A stretch of DNA of 64,000 nt from Auanema rhodensis (GCA_964057225.1 OZ059894.1:3348001-3412000); one strand, 5' to 3'. Positions 14,101 through 27,976 are shown, numbered from the stretch's first letter. Notes: generated by a model not told the origin, from the sequence alone. Made by a program: numbers and translations.

Positions 14101-17100
14101 CACTATGCTTCATTGAGAAATGCTCAATACAAAAATTAGTTATGATCGTTTGAAAAATGATGCATTATTGTATGTTGAGTTTCCATGTACACTCAACATT
14201 GCTTCCAAAAACATTTTGATAAAAATTTTTTCGAAAAATTTCAAAATAGTTTAGCAAAAAGTAGATGTTTTTAGATTCCTTTTTTCAAGGCAAAAACGAT
14301 GGACAATGTTATTCAACGAAAAAAGTAAATCTTCAGGGTGAAAATCGAGGATACAAGTGTGAACATATATCAGTTGATTTCTCGGTGCATTTTTAAGCTA
14401 GCGCAAATCTGATAACACAGATCGACGCAGCTCAAAAATCTACATCGAATGCACTATACTTCATTAAGAAATGCTCAATACCAAAATTAGTTATGATCGT
14501 TTGGAAAATGATGCATTACTGTATGTTGAGTTTCAATGTACACTCAACATTGCTTCCAAAAACATTTTGACAAAAATTTTCCCGGAAAATTTCAAAATAA
14601 TTTCACGAAAAGTAGATGTTTTTAGATTTCTTTTTTCGAGGCGAAGATGATGGACAATGTTATTCAGCGAAAAAATTAACTCTTCAGTGTGAAAATCGAG
14701 GATATAAGTGTGAACATATATCAGTTGATATCTCGGTGCATTTTTAAGCTAGCGCAAATCTGATAACACAGATCGACGCAGCTCAAAAATCTACATCGAA
14801 TGCACTATACTTCATTAAAAAATGCTCAATACAAAAATTAGTTATGATCGTTTGAAAAATGATGCATTATTGTATGTTGAGTTTCCATGTACACTCAACA
14901 TTGCTTCCAAAAACATTTAGACAAAAATTTTCCCGAAAAATTTCAAAATAATTTCACGAAAAGTAGATGTTTTTAGATTCCTTTTTTCAAGGCGAAGACG
15001 ATGGACAATGTTATTCAGCGAAAAAATTAACTCTTCAGTGTGAAAATCGAGAAAAATGATGCATTACTGTATGTTAAGTTTCAATGTACACTCAACATTG
15101 CTTCCAAAAACATTTTGACAAAAATTTTCCCGAAAAATTTCAAAATAATTTCACGAAAAATAGATGTTTTTAGATTTTTTTTTTCGAGGCGAAGATGATG
15201 GACAATGTTATTCAGCGAAAAAATAAACTCTTCAGGGTGAAAATCGAGGATATAAGTGTGAACATATATCAGTTGATATCTCGGTGCATTTTTAAGCTAG
15301 CGCAAATCTGATAACACAGATCGACGCAGCTCAAAAATCTACATCGAATGCACTATACTTCATTAAGAAATGCTCAATACCAAAATTAGTTATGATCGTT
15401 TGGAAAATGATGCATTACTGTATGTTGAGTTTCAATGTACACTCAACATTGCTTTCAAAAACATTTTGACAAAAATTTTCCCGAAAAATTTCGAAATAAT
15501 TTCACGAAAAGTAGATGTTTTTAGATTCCTTTTTTCAAGGCAAAGACGATGGACAATGTTATTCAACGAAAAAATTAATTCTTCAGGGTGAAAATCGAGG
15601 ATATAAGTGTGAACTTATATCAGTTGATATCTCGGTGCATTTTTAAGCTAGCGCAAATATGATAACATAGATCGACGCAGCTTAAAAATCCGCATTGAAT
15701 GCACTATACTACATTGAGAAAAGCTTAATACAAAAATTAGTTATGATCGTTTGAAAAATGATGCATTACTGTATGTTGAGTTTCCATGTACACTCAACAT
15801 TGCTTCCAAAAACATTTTGACAAAAATTTTCCCGAAAAATTTCTAGATAATTTCACAAAAAGTAGATGTTTTTAGATTCCTTTTTTCAAGGCGAAGACGA
15901 CGGACAATGTTATTCAACGTAAAAATTAGTTCTTTAGGGTGAAAATCGAGAAAAATGATGCATTACTGTATGTTGAGTTTCAATGTACACTCAACATTGC
16001 TTCCAAAAACATTTTGACAAAAATTTTCCCGAAAAATTTCAAAATAATTTCACGAAAAGTAGATGTTTTTAGATTCCCTTTTTCGAGGCGAAGATGATGG
16101 ACAATGTTATTCAGCGAAAAAATAAACTCTTCAGGGTGAAAATCGAGGATATAAGTGTGAACATATATCAGTTGATATCTCGGTGCATTTTTAAGCTAGC
16201 GCAAATCTGATAACACAGATCGACGCAGCTCAAAAATGTACATCGAATGCACTATACTATATTGAGAAAAGCTTAATACAAAAATTAGTTATGATCGTTT
16301 GAAAAATGATGCATTACTGTATGTTGAGTTTCAATGTACACTCAACATTGCTTCCAAAAACATTTTGACAAAAATTTTCCCGGAAAATTTCAAAATAATT
16401 TCACGAAAAGTAGATGTTTTTAGATTCCTTTTTTCAAGGCGAAGACGATGGACAATGTTATTCAGCGAAAAAATTAACTCTTCAGTGTGAAAATCGAGGA
16501 TATAAGTGTGAACTTATATCAGTTGATATCTCGGTGCATTTTTAAGCTAGCGCAAATATGATAACATAGATCGACGCAGCTTAAAAATCCGCATTGAATG
16601 CACTATACTACATTGAGAAAAGCTTAATACAAAAATTAGTTATGATCGTTTGAAAAATGATGCATTACTGTATGTTGAGTTTCCATGTACACTCAACATT
16701 GCTTCCAAAAACATTTTGACAAAAATTTTCCCGAAAAATTTCTAGATAATTTCACAAAAAGTAGATGTTTTTAGATTCCTTTTTTCAAGGCGAAGACGAC
16801 GGACAATGTTATTCAACGTAAAAATTAGTTCTTTAGGGTGAAAATCGAGAAAAATGATGCATTACTGTATGTTGAGTTTCAATGTACACTCAACATTGCT
16901 TCCAAAAACATTTTGACAAAAATTTTCCCGAAAAATTTCAAAAAAATTTCACGAAAAGTAGATGTTTTTAGATTCCCTTTTTCGATGCGAAGATGATGGA
17001 CAATGTTATTCAGCGAAAAAATAAACTCTTCAGGGTGAAAATCGAGGATATAAGTGTGAACATATATCAGTTGATATCTCGGTGCATTTTTAAGCTAGCG

Positions 17101-19414
17101 CAAATCTGATAACACAGATCGACGCAGCTCAACAATCTACATCGAATGCACTATGCTTCATTGAGAAATGCTCAATACAAAAATTAGTTATGATCGTTTG
17201 AAAAATGATGCATTATTGTATGTTGAGTTTCCATGTACACTCAACATTGCTTCCAAAAACATTTTGATAAAAATTTTTTCGAAAAATTTCAAAATAGTTT
17301 AGCAAAAAGTAGATGTTTTTAGATTCCTTTTTTCAAGGCAAAAACGATGGACAATGTTATTCAACGAAAAAAGTAAATCTTCAGGGTGAAAATCGAGGAT
17401 ACAAGTGTGAACATATATCAGTTGATTTCTCGGTGCATTTTTAAGCTAGCGCAAATCTGATAACACAGATCGACGCAGCTCAAAAATCTACATCGAATGC
17501 ACTATACTTCATTAAGAAATGCTCAATACCAAAATTAGTTATGATCGTTTGGAAAATGATGCATTACTGTATGTTGAGTTTCAATGTACACTCAACATTG
17601 CTTCCAAAAACATTTTGACAAAAATTTTCCCGAAAAATTTCAAAATAATTTCACGAAAAGTAGATGTTTTTAGATTCCCTTTTTCGAGGCGAAGATGATG
17701 GACAATGTTATTCAGCGAAAAAATAAACTCTTCAGGGTGAAAATCGAGGATATAAGTGTGAACATATATCAGTTGATATCTCGGTGCATTTTTAAGCTAG
17801 CGCAAATCTGATAACACAGATCGACGCAGCTCAAAAATCTACATCAAATGCACTATACTTCATTAAGAAATGCTCAATACCAAAATTAGTTATGATCGTT
17901 TGAAAAATGATGCATTATTGTATGTTGAGTTTCAATGTACACTCAACATTGCTTCCAAAAACATTTTGACAAAAATTTTCCCGGAAAATTTCAAAATAAT
18001 TTCACGAAAAGTAGATGTTTTTAGATTCCTTTTTTCAAGGCGAAGACGATGGACAATGTTATTCAGCGAAAAAATTAACTCTTCAGTGTGAAAATCGAGA
18101 AAAATGATGCATTACTGTATGTTGAGTTTCAATGTACACTCAACATTGCTTCCAAAAACATTTTGACAAAAATTTTCCCGAAAAATTTCAAAAAAATTTC
18201 ACAAAAAGTAGATGTTTTTAGATTCCCTTTTTCGAGGCGAAGATGATGGACAATGTTATTCAGCGAAAAAATAAACTCTTCAGGGTGAAAATCGAGGATA
18301 TAAGTGTGAACATATATCAGTTGATATCTCGGTGCATTTTTAAGCTAGCGCAAATCTGATAACACAGATCGACGCAGCTCAAAAATCTACATCGAATGCA
18401 CTATACTTCATTGAGAAATGCTCAATACAAAAATTAGTTATGATCGTTTGAAAAATGATGCATTACTGTATGTTGAGTTTCAATGTACACTCAACATTGC
18501 TTTCAAAAACATTTTGACAAAAATTTTCCCGAAAAATTTCGAAATAATTTCACGAAAAGTAGATGTTTTTAGATTTCTTTTTTCAAGGCAAAGACGATGG
18601 ACAATGTTATTCAACGAAAAAATTAATTCTTCAGGGTGAAAATCGAGGATATAAGTGTGAACTTATATCAGTTGATATCTCGGTGCATTTTTAAGCTAGC
18701 GCAAATATGATAACATAGATCGACGCAGCTTAAAAATCCGCATTGAATGCACTATACTACATTGAGAAAAGCTTAATACAAAAATTAGTTATGATCGTTT
18801 GAAAAATGATGCATTACTGTATGTTGAGTTTCCATGTACACTCAACATTGCTTCCAAAAACATTTTGACAAAAATTTTCCCGAAAAATTTCTAGATAATT
18901 TCACAAAAAGTAGATGTTTTTAGATTCCTTTTTTCAAGGCGAAGACGACGGACAATGTTATTCAACGTAAAAATTAGTTCTTTAGGGTGAAAATCGAGAA
19001 AAATGATGCATTACTGTATGTTGAGTTTCAATGTACACTCAACATTGCTTCCAAAAACATTTTGACAAAAATTTTCCCGAAAAATTTCAAAAAAATTTCA
19101 CGAAAAGTAGATGTTTTTAGATTCCCTTTTTCGATGCGAAGATGATGGACAATGTTATTCAGCGAAAAAATAAACTCTTCAGGGTGAAAATCGAGGATAT
19201 AAGTGTGAACATATATCAGTTGATATCTCGGTGCATTTTTAAGCTAGCGCAAATCTGATAACACAGATCGACGCAGCTCAACAATCTACATCGAATGCAC
19301 TATACTTCATTGAGAAATGCTCAATACAAAAATTAGTTATGATCGTTTGAAAAATGATGCATTATTGTACGTTGAGTTTCCATGTACACTCAACATTGCT
19401 TCCAAAAACATTTT
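11170..19414. repeat. 3048-bp satellite higher-order repeat (two full copies, one shortened)
   Basis: Marker sequences recur at 3048-bp offsets: TTTTGATAAAAATTTT at about 11166, 14214 and 17262, and the monomers starting at 12322, 15370 and 18418. The length equals seven 351-bp plus three 197-bp monomers. The third copy is 2149 bp, shorter by exactly 899 bp (two 351-bp and one 197-bp monomers), so whole monomers were lost, as expected from unequal exchange in register. A few monomers differ between copies, notably near 11340 against 14388. Confidence 0.82.
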
Positions 19415-20699
19415 GATAAAAATTTTTTCGAAAAATTTCAAAATAGTTTAGCAAAAAGTAGATGTTTTTAGATTCCTTTTTTCAAGGCAAAAACGATGGA
19501 CAATGTTATTCAACGAAAAAAGTAAATCTTCAGGGTGAAAATCGAGGATACAAGTGTGAACATATATCAGTTGATTTCTCGGTGCATTTTTAAGCTAGCG
19601 CAAATCTGATAACACAGATCGACGCAGCTCAAAAATCTACATCGAATGCACTATACTTCATTAAGAAATGCTCAATACCAAAATTAGTTATGATCGTTTG
19701 GAAAATGATGCATTACTGTATGTTGAGTTTCAATGTACACTCAACATTGCTTCCAAAAACATTTTGACAAAAATTTTCCCGAAAAATTTCAAAATAATTT
19801 CACGAAAAGTAGATGTTTTTAGATTCCCTTTTTCGAGGCGAAGATGATGGACAATGTTATTCAGCGAAAAAATAAACTCTTCAGGGTGAAAATCGAGGAT
19901 ATAAGTGTGAACATATATCAGTTGATATCTCGGTGCATTTTTAAGCTAGCGCAAATCTGATAACACAGATCGACGCAGCTCAAAAATCTACATCGAATGC
20001 ACTATACTTCATTAAGAAATGCTCAATACCAAAATTAGTTATGATCGTTTGAAAAATGATGCATTACTGTATGTTGAGTTTCAATGTACACTCAACATTG
20101 CTTCCAAAAACATTTTGACAAAAATTTTCCAGAAAAATTTCAAAAAAATTTCACAAAAAGTAGATGTTTTTAGATTCCCTTTTTCGAGGCGAAGATGATG
20201 GACAATGTTATTCAGCGAAAAAATAAACTCTTCAGGGTGAAAATCGAGGATATAAGTGTGAACATATATCAGTTGATATCTCGGTGCATTTTTAAGCTAG
20301 CGCAAATCTGATAACACAGATCGACGCAGCTCTAAAATCTACATCGAATGCACTATACTTCATTAAGAAATGCTCAATACCAAAATTAGTTATGATCGTT
20401 TGGAAAATGATGCATTACTGTATGTTGAGTTTCAATGTACACTCAACATTGCTTCCAAAAACATTTTGACAAAAATTTTCCCGAAAAATTTCAAAATAAT
20501 TTCACGAAAAGTAGATGTTTTTAGATTCCCTTTTTTGAGGCGAAGATGATGGACAATGTTATTCAACGAAAAAAGTAAATCTTCAGGGTGAAAATCGAGG
20601 ATACAAGTGTGAACATATATCAGTTGATTTCTCGGTGCATTTTTAAGCTAGCGCAAATCTGATAACACAGATCGACGCAGCTCTAAAATCTACATCGAA

Positions 20700-23600
20700 T
20701 GCACTATACTTCATTAAGAAATGCTCAATACCAAAATTAGTTATGATCGTTTGGAAAATGATGCATTACTGTATGTTGAGTTTCAATGTACACTCAACAT
20801 TGCTTCCAAAAACATTTTGACAAAAATTTTCCCGAAAAATTTCAAAATAATTTCACGAAAAGTAGATGTTTTTAGATTCCCTTTTTTGAGGCGAAGATGA
20901 TGGACAATGTTATTCAGCGAAAAAATAAACTCTTCAGGGTGAAAATCGAGGATATAAGTGTGAACATATATCAGTTGATATCTCGGTGCATTTTTAAGCT
21001 AGCGCAAATCTGATAACACAGATCGACGCAGCTTGAAAATCCGCATCGAATGCACTATACTACATTGAGAAACGCTTAATACAAAAATTAGTTATGATCG
21101 TTTGAAAAATGATGCATTAGTGTATGTTGAGTTTCCATGTACACTCAACATTGCTTCCAAAAACATTTTGATAAAAATTTTTTCGAAAAATTTCAAAATA
21201 GTTTAGCAAAAAGTAGATGTTTTTAGATTCCTTTTTTCAAGGCAAAAACGATGGACAATGTTATTCAACGAAAAAAGTAAATCTTCAGGGTGAAAATCGA
21301 GGATACAAATGTGAACATATATCAGTTGATTTCCCGAAAAATTTCAAAATAATTTCACGAAAAGTAGATGTTTTTAGATTCCCTTTTTCGAGGCGAAGAT
21401 GATGGACAATGTTATTCAGCGAAAAAATAAACTCTTCAGGGTGAAAATCGAGGATATAAGTGTGAACATATATCAGTTGATATCTCGGTGCATTTTTAAG
21501 CTAGCGCAAATCTGATAACACAGATCGACGCAGCTTGAAAATCCGCATCGAATGCACTATACTACATTGAGAAACGCTTAATACAAAAATTAGTTATGAT
21601 CGTTTGAAAAATGATGCATTAGTGTATGTTGAGTTTCCATGTACACTCAACATTGCTTCCAAAAACATTTTGATAAAAATTTTTTCGAAAAATTTCAAAA
21701 TAGTTTAGCAAAAAGTAGATGTTTTTAGATTCCTTTTTTCAAGGCAAAAACGATGAACAATGTTATTCAACGAAAAAAGTAAATCTTCAGGGTGAAAATC
21801 GAGGATACAAATGTGAACATATATCAGTTGATTTCCCGAAAAATTTCAAAATAATTTCACGAAAAGTAGATGTTTTTAGATTCCTTTTTTCAAGGCAAAA
21901 ACGATGGACAATGTTATTCAACGAAAAAAGTAAATCTTCAGGGTGAAAATCGAGGATACAAATGTGAACATATATCAGTTGATTTCTCGGTGCATTTTTA
22001 AGCTAGCGCAAATATGATAACATAGATCGACGCAGCTTAAAAATCCGCATTGAATGCACTATACTATATTGAGAAAAGCTTAATACAAAAATTAGTTATG
22101 ATCGTTTGAAAAATGATGCATTACTGTATGTTGAGTTTCAATGTACACTCAACATTGCTTCCAAAAACATTTTGATAAAAATTTTTTCGAAAAATTTCAA
22201 AATAGTTTAGCAAAAAGTAGATGTTTTTAGATTCCTTTTTTCAAGGCAAAAACGATGGACAATGTTATTCAACGAAAAAAGTAAATCTTCAGGGTGAAAA
22301 TCGAGGATACAAATGTGAACATATATCAGTTGATTTCTCGGTGCATTTTTAAGCTAGCGCAAATATGATAACATAGATCGACGCAGCTTAAAAATCCGCA
22401 TTGAATGCACTATACTTCATTGAGAAATGCTCAATACCAAAATTAGTTATGATCGTTTGAAAAATGATGCATTATTGTATGTTGAGTTTCCATGTACACT
22501 CAACATTGCTTCCAAAAACATTTTGACAAAAATTTTCCCGGAAAATTTCAAAATAATTTCACGAAAAGTAGATGTTTTTAGATTTCTTTTTTTGAGGCGA
22601 AGATGATGGACAATGTTATTCAGCGAAAAAATAAACTCTTCAGGGTGAAAATCGAGGATATAAGTGTGAACATATATCAGTTGATATCTCGGTGCATTTT
22701 TAAGCTAGCGCAAATATGGTAACATAGATCGACGCAGCTTAAAAATCCGCATTGAATGCACTATACTACATTGAGAAAAGCTTTATACAAAAATTAGTTA
22801 TGATCGTTTGAAAAATGATGCATTACTGTATGTTGAGTTTCCATGTACACTCAACATTGCTTCCAAAAACATTTTGACAAAAATTTTCCCGGAAAATTTC
22901 AAAATAATTTCACGAAAAGTAGATGTTTTTAGATTTCTTTTTTTGAGGCGAAGATGATGGACAATGTTATTCAGCGAAAAAATAAACTCTTCAGGGTGAA
23001 AATCGAGAAAAATGATGCATTACTGTATGTTGAGTTTCAATGTACACTCAACATTGCTTCCAAAAACATTTTGACAAAAATTTTCCCGAAAAATTTCAAA
23101 AAAATTTCACGAAAAGTAGATGTTTTTAGATTCCCTTTTTCGAGGCGAAGATGATGGACAATGTTATTCAGCGAAAAAATAAACTCTTCAGGGTGAAAAT
23201 CGAGGATATAAGTGTGAACATATATCAGTTGATATCTCGGTGCATTTTTAAGCTAGCGCAAATCTGATAACACAGATCGACGCAGCTCAAAAATCTACAT
23301 CGAATGCACTATACTTCATTGAGAAATGCTCAATACAAAAATTAGTTATGATCGTTTGAAAAATGATGCATTATTGTATGTTGAGTTTCCATGTACACTC
23401 AACATTGCTTCCAAAAACATTTTGACAAAAATTTTCCCGGAAAATTTCAAAATAATTTCACGAAAAGTAGATGTTTTTAGATTTCTTTTTTTGAGGCGAA
23501 GATGATGGACAATGTTATTCAGCGAAAAAATAAACTCTTCAGGGTGAAAATCGAGGATATAAGTGTGAACATATATCAGTTGATATCTCGGTGCATTTTT

Positions 23601-26600
23601 AAGCTAGCGCAAATATGGTAACATAGATCGACGCAGCTTAAAAATCCGCATTGAATGCACTATACTTCATTAAGAAATGCTCAATACCAAAATTAGTTAT
23701 GATCGTTTGGAAAATGATGCATTACTGTATGTTGAGTTTCAATGTACACTCAACATTGCTTCCAAAAACATTTTGACAAAAATTTTCCCGAAAAATTTCA
23801 AAATAATTTCACGAAAAGTAGATGTTTTTAGATTCCCTTTTTTGAGGCGAAGATGATGGACAATGTTATTCAGCGAAAAAATAAACTCTTCAGGGTGAAA
23901 ATCGAGGATATAAGTGTGAACATATATCAGTTGATATCTCGGTGCATTTTTAAGCTAGCGCAAATCTGATAACACAGATCGACGCAGCTTGAAAATCCGC
24001 ATCGAATGCACTATACTACATTGAGAAACGCTTAATACAAAAATTAGTTATGATCGTTTGAAAAATGATGCATTAGTGTATGTTGAGTTTCCATGTACAC
24101 TCAACATTGCTTCCAAAAACATTTTGATAAAAATTTTTTCGAAAAATTTCAAAATAGTTTAGCAAAAAGTAGATGTTTTTAGATTCCTTTTTTCAAGGCA
24201 AAAACGATGGACAATGTTATTCAACGAAAAAAGTAAATCTTCAGGGTGAAAATCGAGGATACAAATGTGAACATATATCAGTTGATTTCCCGAAAAATTT
24301 CAAAATAATTTCACGAAAAGTAGATGTTTTTAGATTCCCTTTTTCGAGGCGAAGATGATGGACAATGTTATTCAGCGAAAAAATAAACTCTTCAGGGTGA
24401 AAATCGAGGATATAAGTGTGAACATATATCAGTTGATATCTCGGTGCATTTTTAAGCTAGCGCAAATCTGATAACACAGATCGACGCAGCTTGAAAATCC
24501 GCATCGAATGCACTATACTACATTGAGAAACGCTTAATACAAAAATTAGTTATGATCGTTTGAAAAATGATGCATTAGTGTATGTTGAGTTTCCATGTAC
24601 ACTCAACATTGCTTCCAAAAACATTTTGATAAAAATTTTTTCGAAAAATTTCAAAATAGTTTAGCAAAAAGTAGATGTTTTTAGATTCCTTTTTTCAAGG
24701 CAAAAACGATGAACAATGTTATTCAACGAAAAAAGTAAATCTTCAGGGTGAAAATCGAGGATACAAATGTGAACATATATCAGTTGATTTCCCGAAAAAT
24801 TTCGAAATAATTTCACGAAAAGTAGATGTTTTTAGATTCCTTTTTTCAAGGCAAAAACGATGGACAATGTTATTCAACGAAAAAAGTAAATCTTCAGGGT
24901 GAAAATCGAGGATACAAATGTGAACATATATCAGTTGATTTCTCGGTGCATTTTTAAGCTAGCGCAAATATGATAACATAGATCGACGCAGCTTAAAAAT
25001 CCGCATTGAATGCACTATACTATATTGAGAAAAGCTTAATACAAAAATTAGTTATGATCGTTTGAAAAATGATGCATTACTGTATGTTGAGTTTCAATGT
25101 ACACTCAACATTGCTTCCAAAAACATTTTGATAAAAATTTTTTCGAAAAATTTCAAAATAGTTTAGCAAAAAGTAGATGTTTTTAGATTCCTTTTTTCAA
25201 GGCAAAAACGATGGACAATGTTATTCAACGAAAAAAGTAAATCTTCAGGGTGAAAATCGAGGATACAAATGTGAACATATATCAGTTGATTTCTCGGTGC
25301 ATTTTTAAGCTAGCGCAAATATGATAACATAGATCGACGCAGCTTAAAAATCCGCATTGAATGCACTATACTTCATTGAGAAATGCTCAATACCAAAATT
25401 AGTTATGATCGTTTGAAAAATGATGCATTATTGTATGTTGAGTTTCCATGTACACTCAACATTGCTTCCAAAAACATTTTGACAAAAATTTTCCCGGAAA
25501 ATTTCAAAATAATTTCACGAAAAGTAGATGTTTTTAGATTTCTTTTTTTGAGGCGAAGATGATGGACAATGTTATTCAGCGAAAAAATAAACTCTTCAGG
25601 GTGAAAATCGAGGATATAAGTGTGAACATATATCAGTTGATATCTCGGTGCATTTTTAAGCTAGCGCAAATATGGTAACATAGATCGACGCAGCTTAAAA
25701 ATCCGCATTGAATGCACTATACTACATTGAGAAAAGCTTTATACAAAAATTAGTTATGATCGTTTGAAAAATGATGCATTACTGTATGTTGAGTTTCCAT
25801 GTACACTCAACATTGCTTCCAAAAACATTTTGACAAAAATTTTCCCGGAAAATTTCAAAATAATTTCACGAAAAGTAGATGTTTTTAGATTTCTTTTTTT
25901 GAGGCGAAGATGATGGACAATGTTATTCAGCGAAAAAATAAACTCTTCAGGGTGAAAATCGAGAAAAATGATGCATTACTGTATGTTGAGTTTCAATGTA
26001 CACTCAACATTGCTTCCAAAAACATTTTGACAAAAATTTTCCCGAAAAATTTCAAAAAAATTTCACGAAAAGTAGATGTTTTTAGATTCCCTTTTTCGAG
26101 GCGAAGATGATGGACAATGTTATTCAGCGAAAAAATAAACTCTTCAGGGTGAAAATCGAGGATATAAGTGTGAACATATATCAGTTGATATCTCGGTGCA
26201 TTTTTAAGCTAGCGCAAATCTGATAACACAGATCGACGCAGCTCAAAAATCTACATCGAATGCACTATACTTCATTGAGAAATGCTCAATACAAAAATTA
26301 GTTATGATCGTTTGAAAAATGATGCATTATTGTATGTTGAGTTTCCATGTACACTCAACATTGCTTCCAAAAACATTTTGACAAAAATTTTCCCGGAAAA
26401 TTTCAAAATAATTTCACGAAAAGTAGATGTTTTTAGATTTCTTTTTTTGAGGCGAAGATGATGGACAATGTTATTCAGCGAAAAAATAAACTCTTCAGGG
26501 TGAAAATCGAGGATATAAGTGTGAACATATATCAGTTGATATCTCGGTGCATTTTTAAGCTAGCGCAAATATGGTAACATAGATCGACGCAGCTTAAAAA

Positions 26601-26611
26601 TCCGCATTGAA
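20700..26611. repeat. 2956-bp satellite higher-order repeat, exact tandem pair
   Basis: Positions 20700-23655 and 23656-26611 form an almost identical head-to-tail pair; a visible difference is A at 21848 against G at 24804. The length equals seven 351-bp, one 197-bp and two 151-bp monomers. The near identity marks a recent duplication compared with the diverged monomers inside each unit. Confidence 0.88.
21217..21946. repeat. 151-bp deleted satellite monomers (two of four seen)
   Basis: The junction GATTTCCCGAAAAATTTC joins the TTGATTTC part of one monomer to CCGAAAAATTTC further along, removing 200 bp. It occurs near 21330 and 21832, and again in the duplicated unit near 24286 and 24788. 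TTTC occurs at both breakpoints in the parent monomer, so the deletion could have used microhomology. Confidence 0.82.
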
Positions 26612-27584
26612 TGCACTATACTACATTGAGAAAAGCTTTATACAAAAATTAGTTATGATCGTTTGAAAAATGATGCATTACTGTATGTTGAGTTTCCATG
26701 TACACTCAACATTGCTTCCAAAAACATTTTGACAAAAATTTTCCCGGAAAATTTCAAAATAATTTCACGAAAAGTAGATGTTTTTAGATTTCTTTTTTCA
26801 AGGCGAAGATGATGGACAATGTTATTCAGCGAAAAAATAAACTCTTCAGGGTGAAAATCGAGGATATAAGTGTGAACATATATCAGTTGATATCTCGGTG
26901 CATTTTTAAGCTAGCGCAAATCTGATAACACAGATCGACGCAGCTCAAAAATCTACATCGAATGCACTATACTTCATTAAGAAATGCTCAATACCAAAAT
27001 TAGTTATGATCGTTTGGAAAATGATGCATTACTGTATGTTGAGTTTCAATGTACACTCAACATTGCTTTCAAAAACATTTTGACAAAAATTTTCCCGAAA
27101 AATTTCGAGATAATTTCACGAAAAGTAGATGTTTTTAGATTCCTTTTTTCAAGGCGAAGACGATGGACAATGTTATTCAGCGAAAAAATTAACTCTTCAG
27201 GGTGAAAATCGAGGATATAGGTGTGAACTTATATCAGTTGATATCTCGGTGCATTTTTAAGCTAGCGCAAATCTGATAACATAGATCGACGCAGCTTAAA
27301 AATCCGCATTGAATGCACTATACTACATTGAGAAAAGCTTAATACAAAAATTAGTTATGATCGTTTGAAAAATGATGCATTACTGTATGTTGAGTTTCCA
27401 TGTACACTCAACATTGCTTCCAAAAACATTTTGACAAAAATTTTCCCGAAAAATTTCTAGATAATTTCACAAAAAGTAGATGTTTTTAGATTCCTTTTTT
27501 CAAGGCGAAGACGACGGACAATGTTATTCAACGTAAGAATTAGTTCTTTAGGGTGAAAATCGAGGATATAGGTGTGAACTTATA

Positions 27585-27869
27585 TCAGTTGATATCTTGT
27601 TGCATTTTTAAGCTACCGCAAATCTGATAACACAGATCGACGCAGCTTAAAAATCCGCATCGAATAAGGAAAACCTTGACAAGGAAAACCTTGAGAACTC
27701 CACGAGTCTTTTCATAGATGAGTCGAGAGATACGCTTTACTCCACCACGACGAGCAAGACGACGGATAGCAGGCTTGTTTATACCTTGGATGTTATCACG
27801 GAGAACCTTACGATGGCGTTTGGCTTCTCCCTTTCCAAGACCTTTTCCTCCTTTAACACGTCCAGACAT
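27585..27869 (-). pseudogene. Histone H4 5' fragment fused to satellite, island 1
   Basis: The frame opens [13 protein letters not shown] and follows histone H4 to VLKVFL at residue 63 including Met (27681). The last residues KVFL are then repeated after one Val, and the frame runs into antisense satellite to a stop, giving 94 residues. H4 is normally 103 residues with Met, so the C-terminal 40, including the third helix of the histone fold, are gone. Against the nearly invariant animal H4 (numbered without Met) I see G4V, G14E, T30N, G48R and E53K, which is exceptional and marks decay. A TATA box and CCAAT box remain upstream, so it may still be transcribed. A protein from it could not form a normal H3-H4 dimer. 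It lies downstream of H3 on the same strand. Confidence 0.92.
27661..27680. other. Left junction of histone island 1 with CGAAT repeat
   Basis: The satellite reads up to CGAAT (27661-27665) and then changes to AAGGAAAACC. Intact monomers continue CGAATGCACTATAC. At the far end of the island (32631) the satellite resumes with CGAATGCACTATAC, so the island is bracketed by a 5-bp direct repeat at one point of the monomer. A 15-bp duplication of H4 sequence (AAGGAAAACCTTGA-type, 27666-27695) sits directly at the break. Confidence 0.85.
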
Positions 27870-27910
27870 GCTGATCGAGCTGTGTGTTGAATAGTAACCC
27901 TAGCATTTAC

Positions 27911-27976
27911 CTTATATACTAGTGCTGTAGAGGTCACCGCGCAAAAACCCATTGTAATCGCCACCAAGCATATTGG
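27911..27976 (-). promoter_or_regulatory. H4 pseudogene promoter: TATA and CCAAT boxes
   Basis: On the minus strand TATATAAG lies at 27911-27918, about 42 bases before the ATG, and CCAAT at 27972-27976, about 100 bases before it. Both are at normal distances for a histone promoter. The sequence is the same in the other two islands, so the promoter is better preserved than the gene. Confidence 0.65.

Larger units (their letters stand above)
1..27665. repeat. 351-bp satellite array, block 1
   Basis: Head-to-tail copies of a 351-bp A+T-rich monomer fill this stretch; equivalent positions recur every 351 bp (for example 2870 and 3221). Landmarks in each monomer are a hairpin around GTTGAGT/ACTCAAC, an AAGCTAGCGC segment, and a run ending in TTCAAGGCGAAGACG or TTCGAGGCGAAGATG. 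Monomers differ by scattered substitutions and fall into recurring subtypes. Two deleted forms (197 bp and 151 bp) are interspersed. Plus-strand open frames of 60-75 residues recur, but many monomers carry stops in that frame, so no gene is called. The block starts before the window and ends at CGAAT, where the first histone island begins. It could be centromeric or pericentromeric; nothing in the sequence proves which. Confidence 0.97.

Noticed and set aside
1-27665. CRISPR-like array
   Set aside because: The repeated unit is the whole monomer without unique spacers, and the context is eukaryotic.
27779-27967. 62-residue minus-strand frame overlapping the H4 start
   Set aside because: It runs through the H4 promoter in another frame and does not resemble a protein I know.
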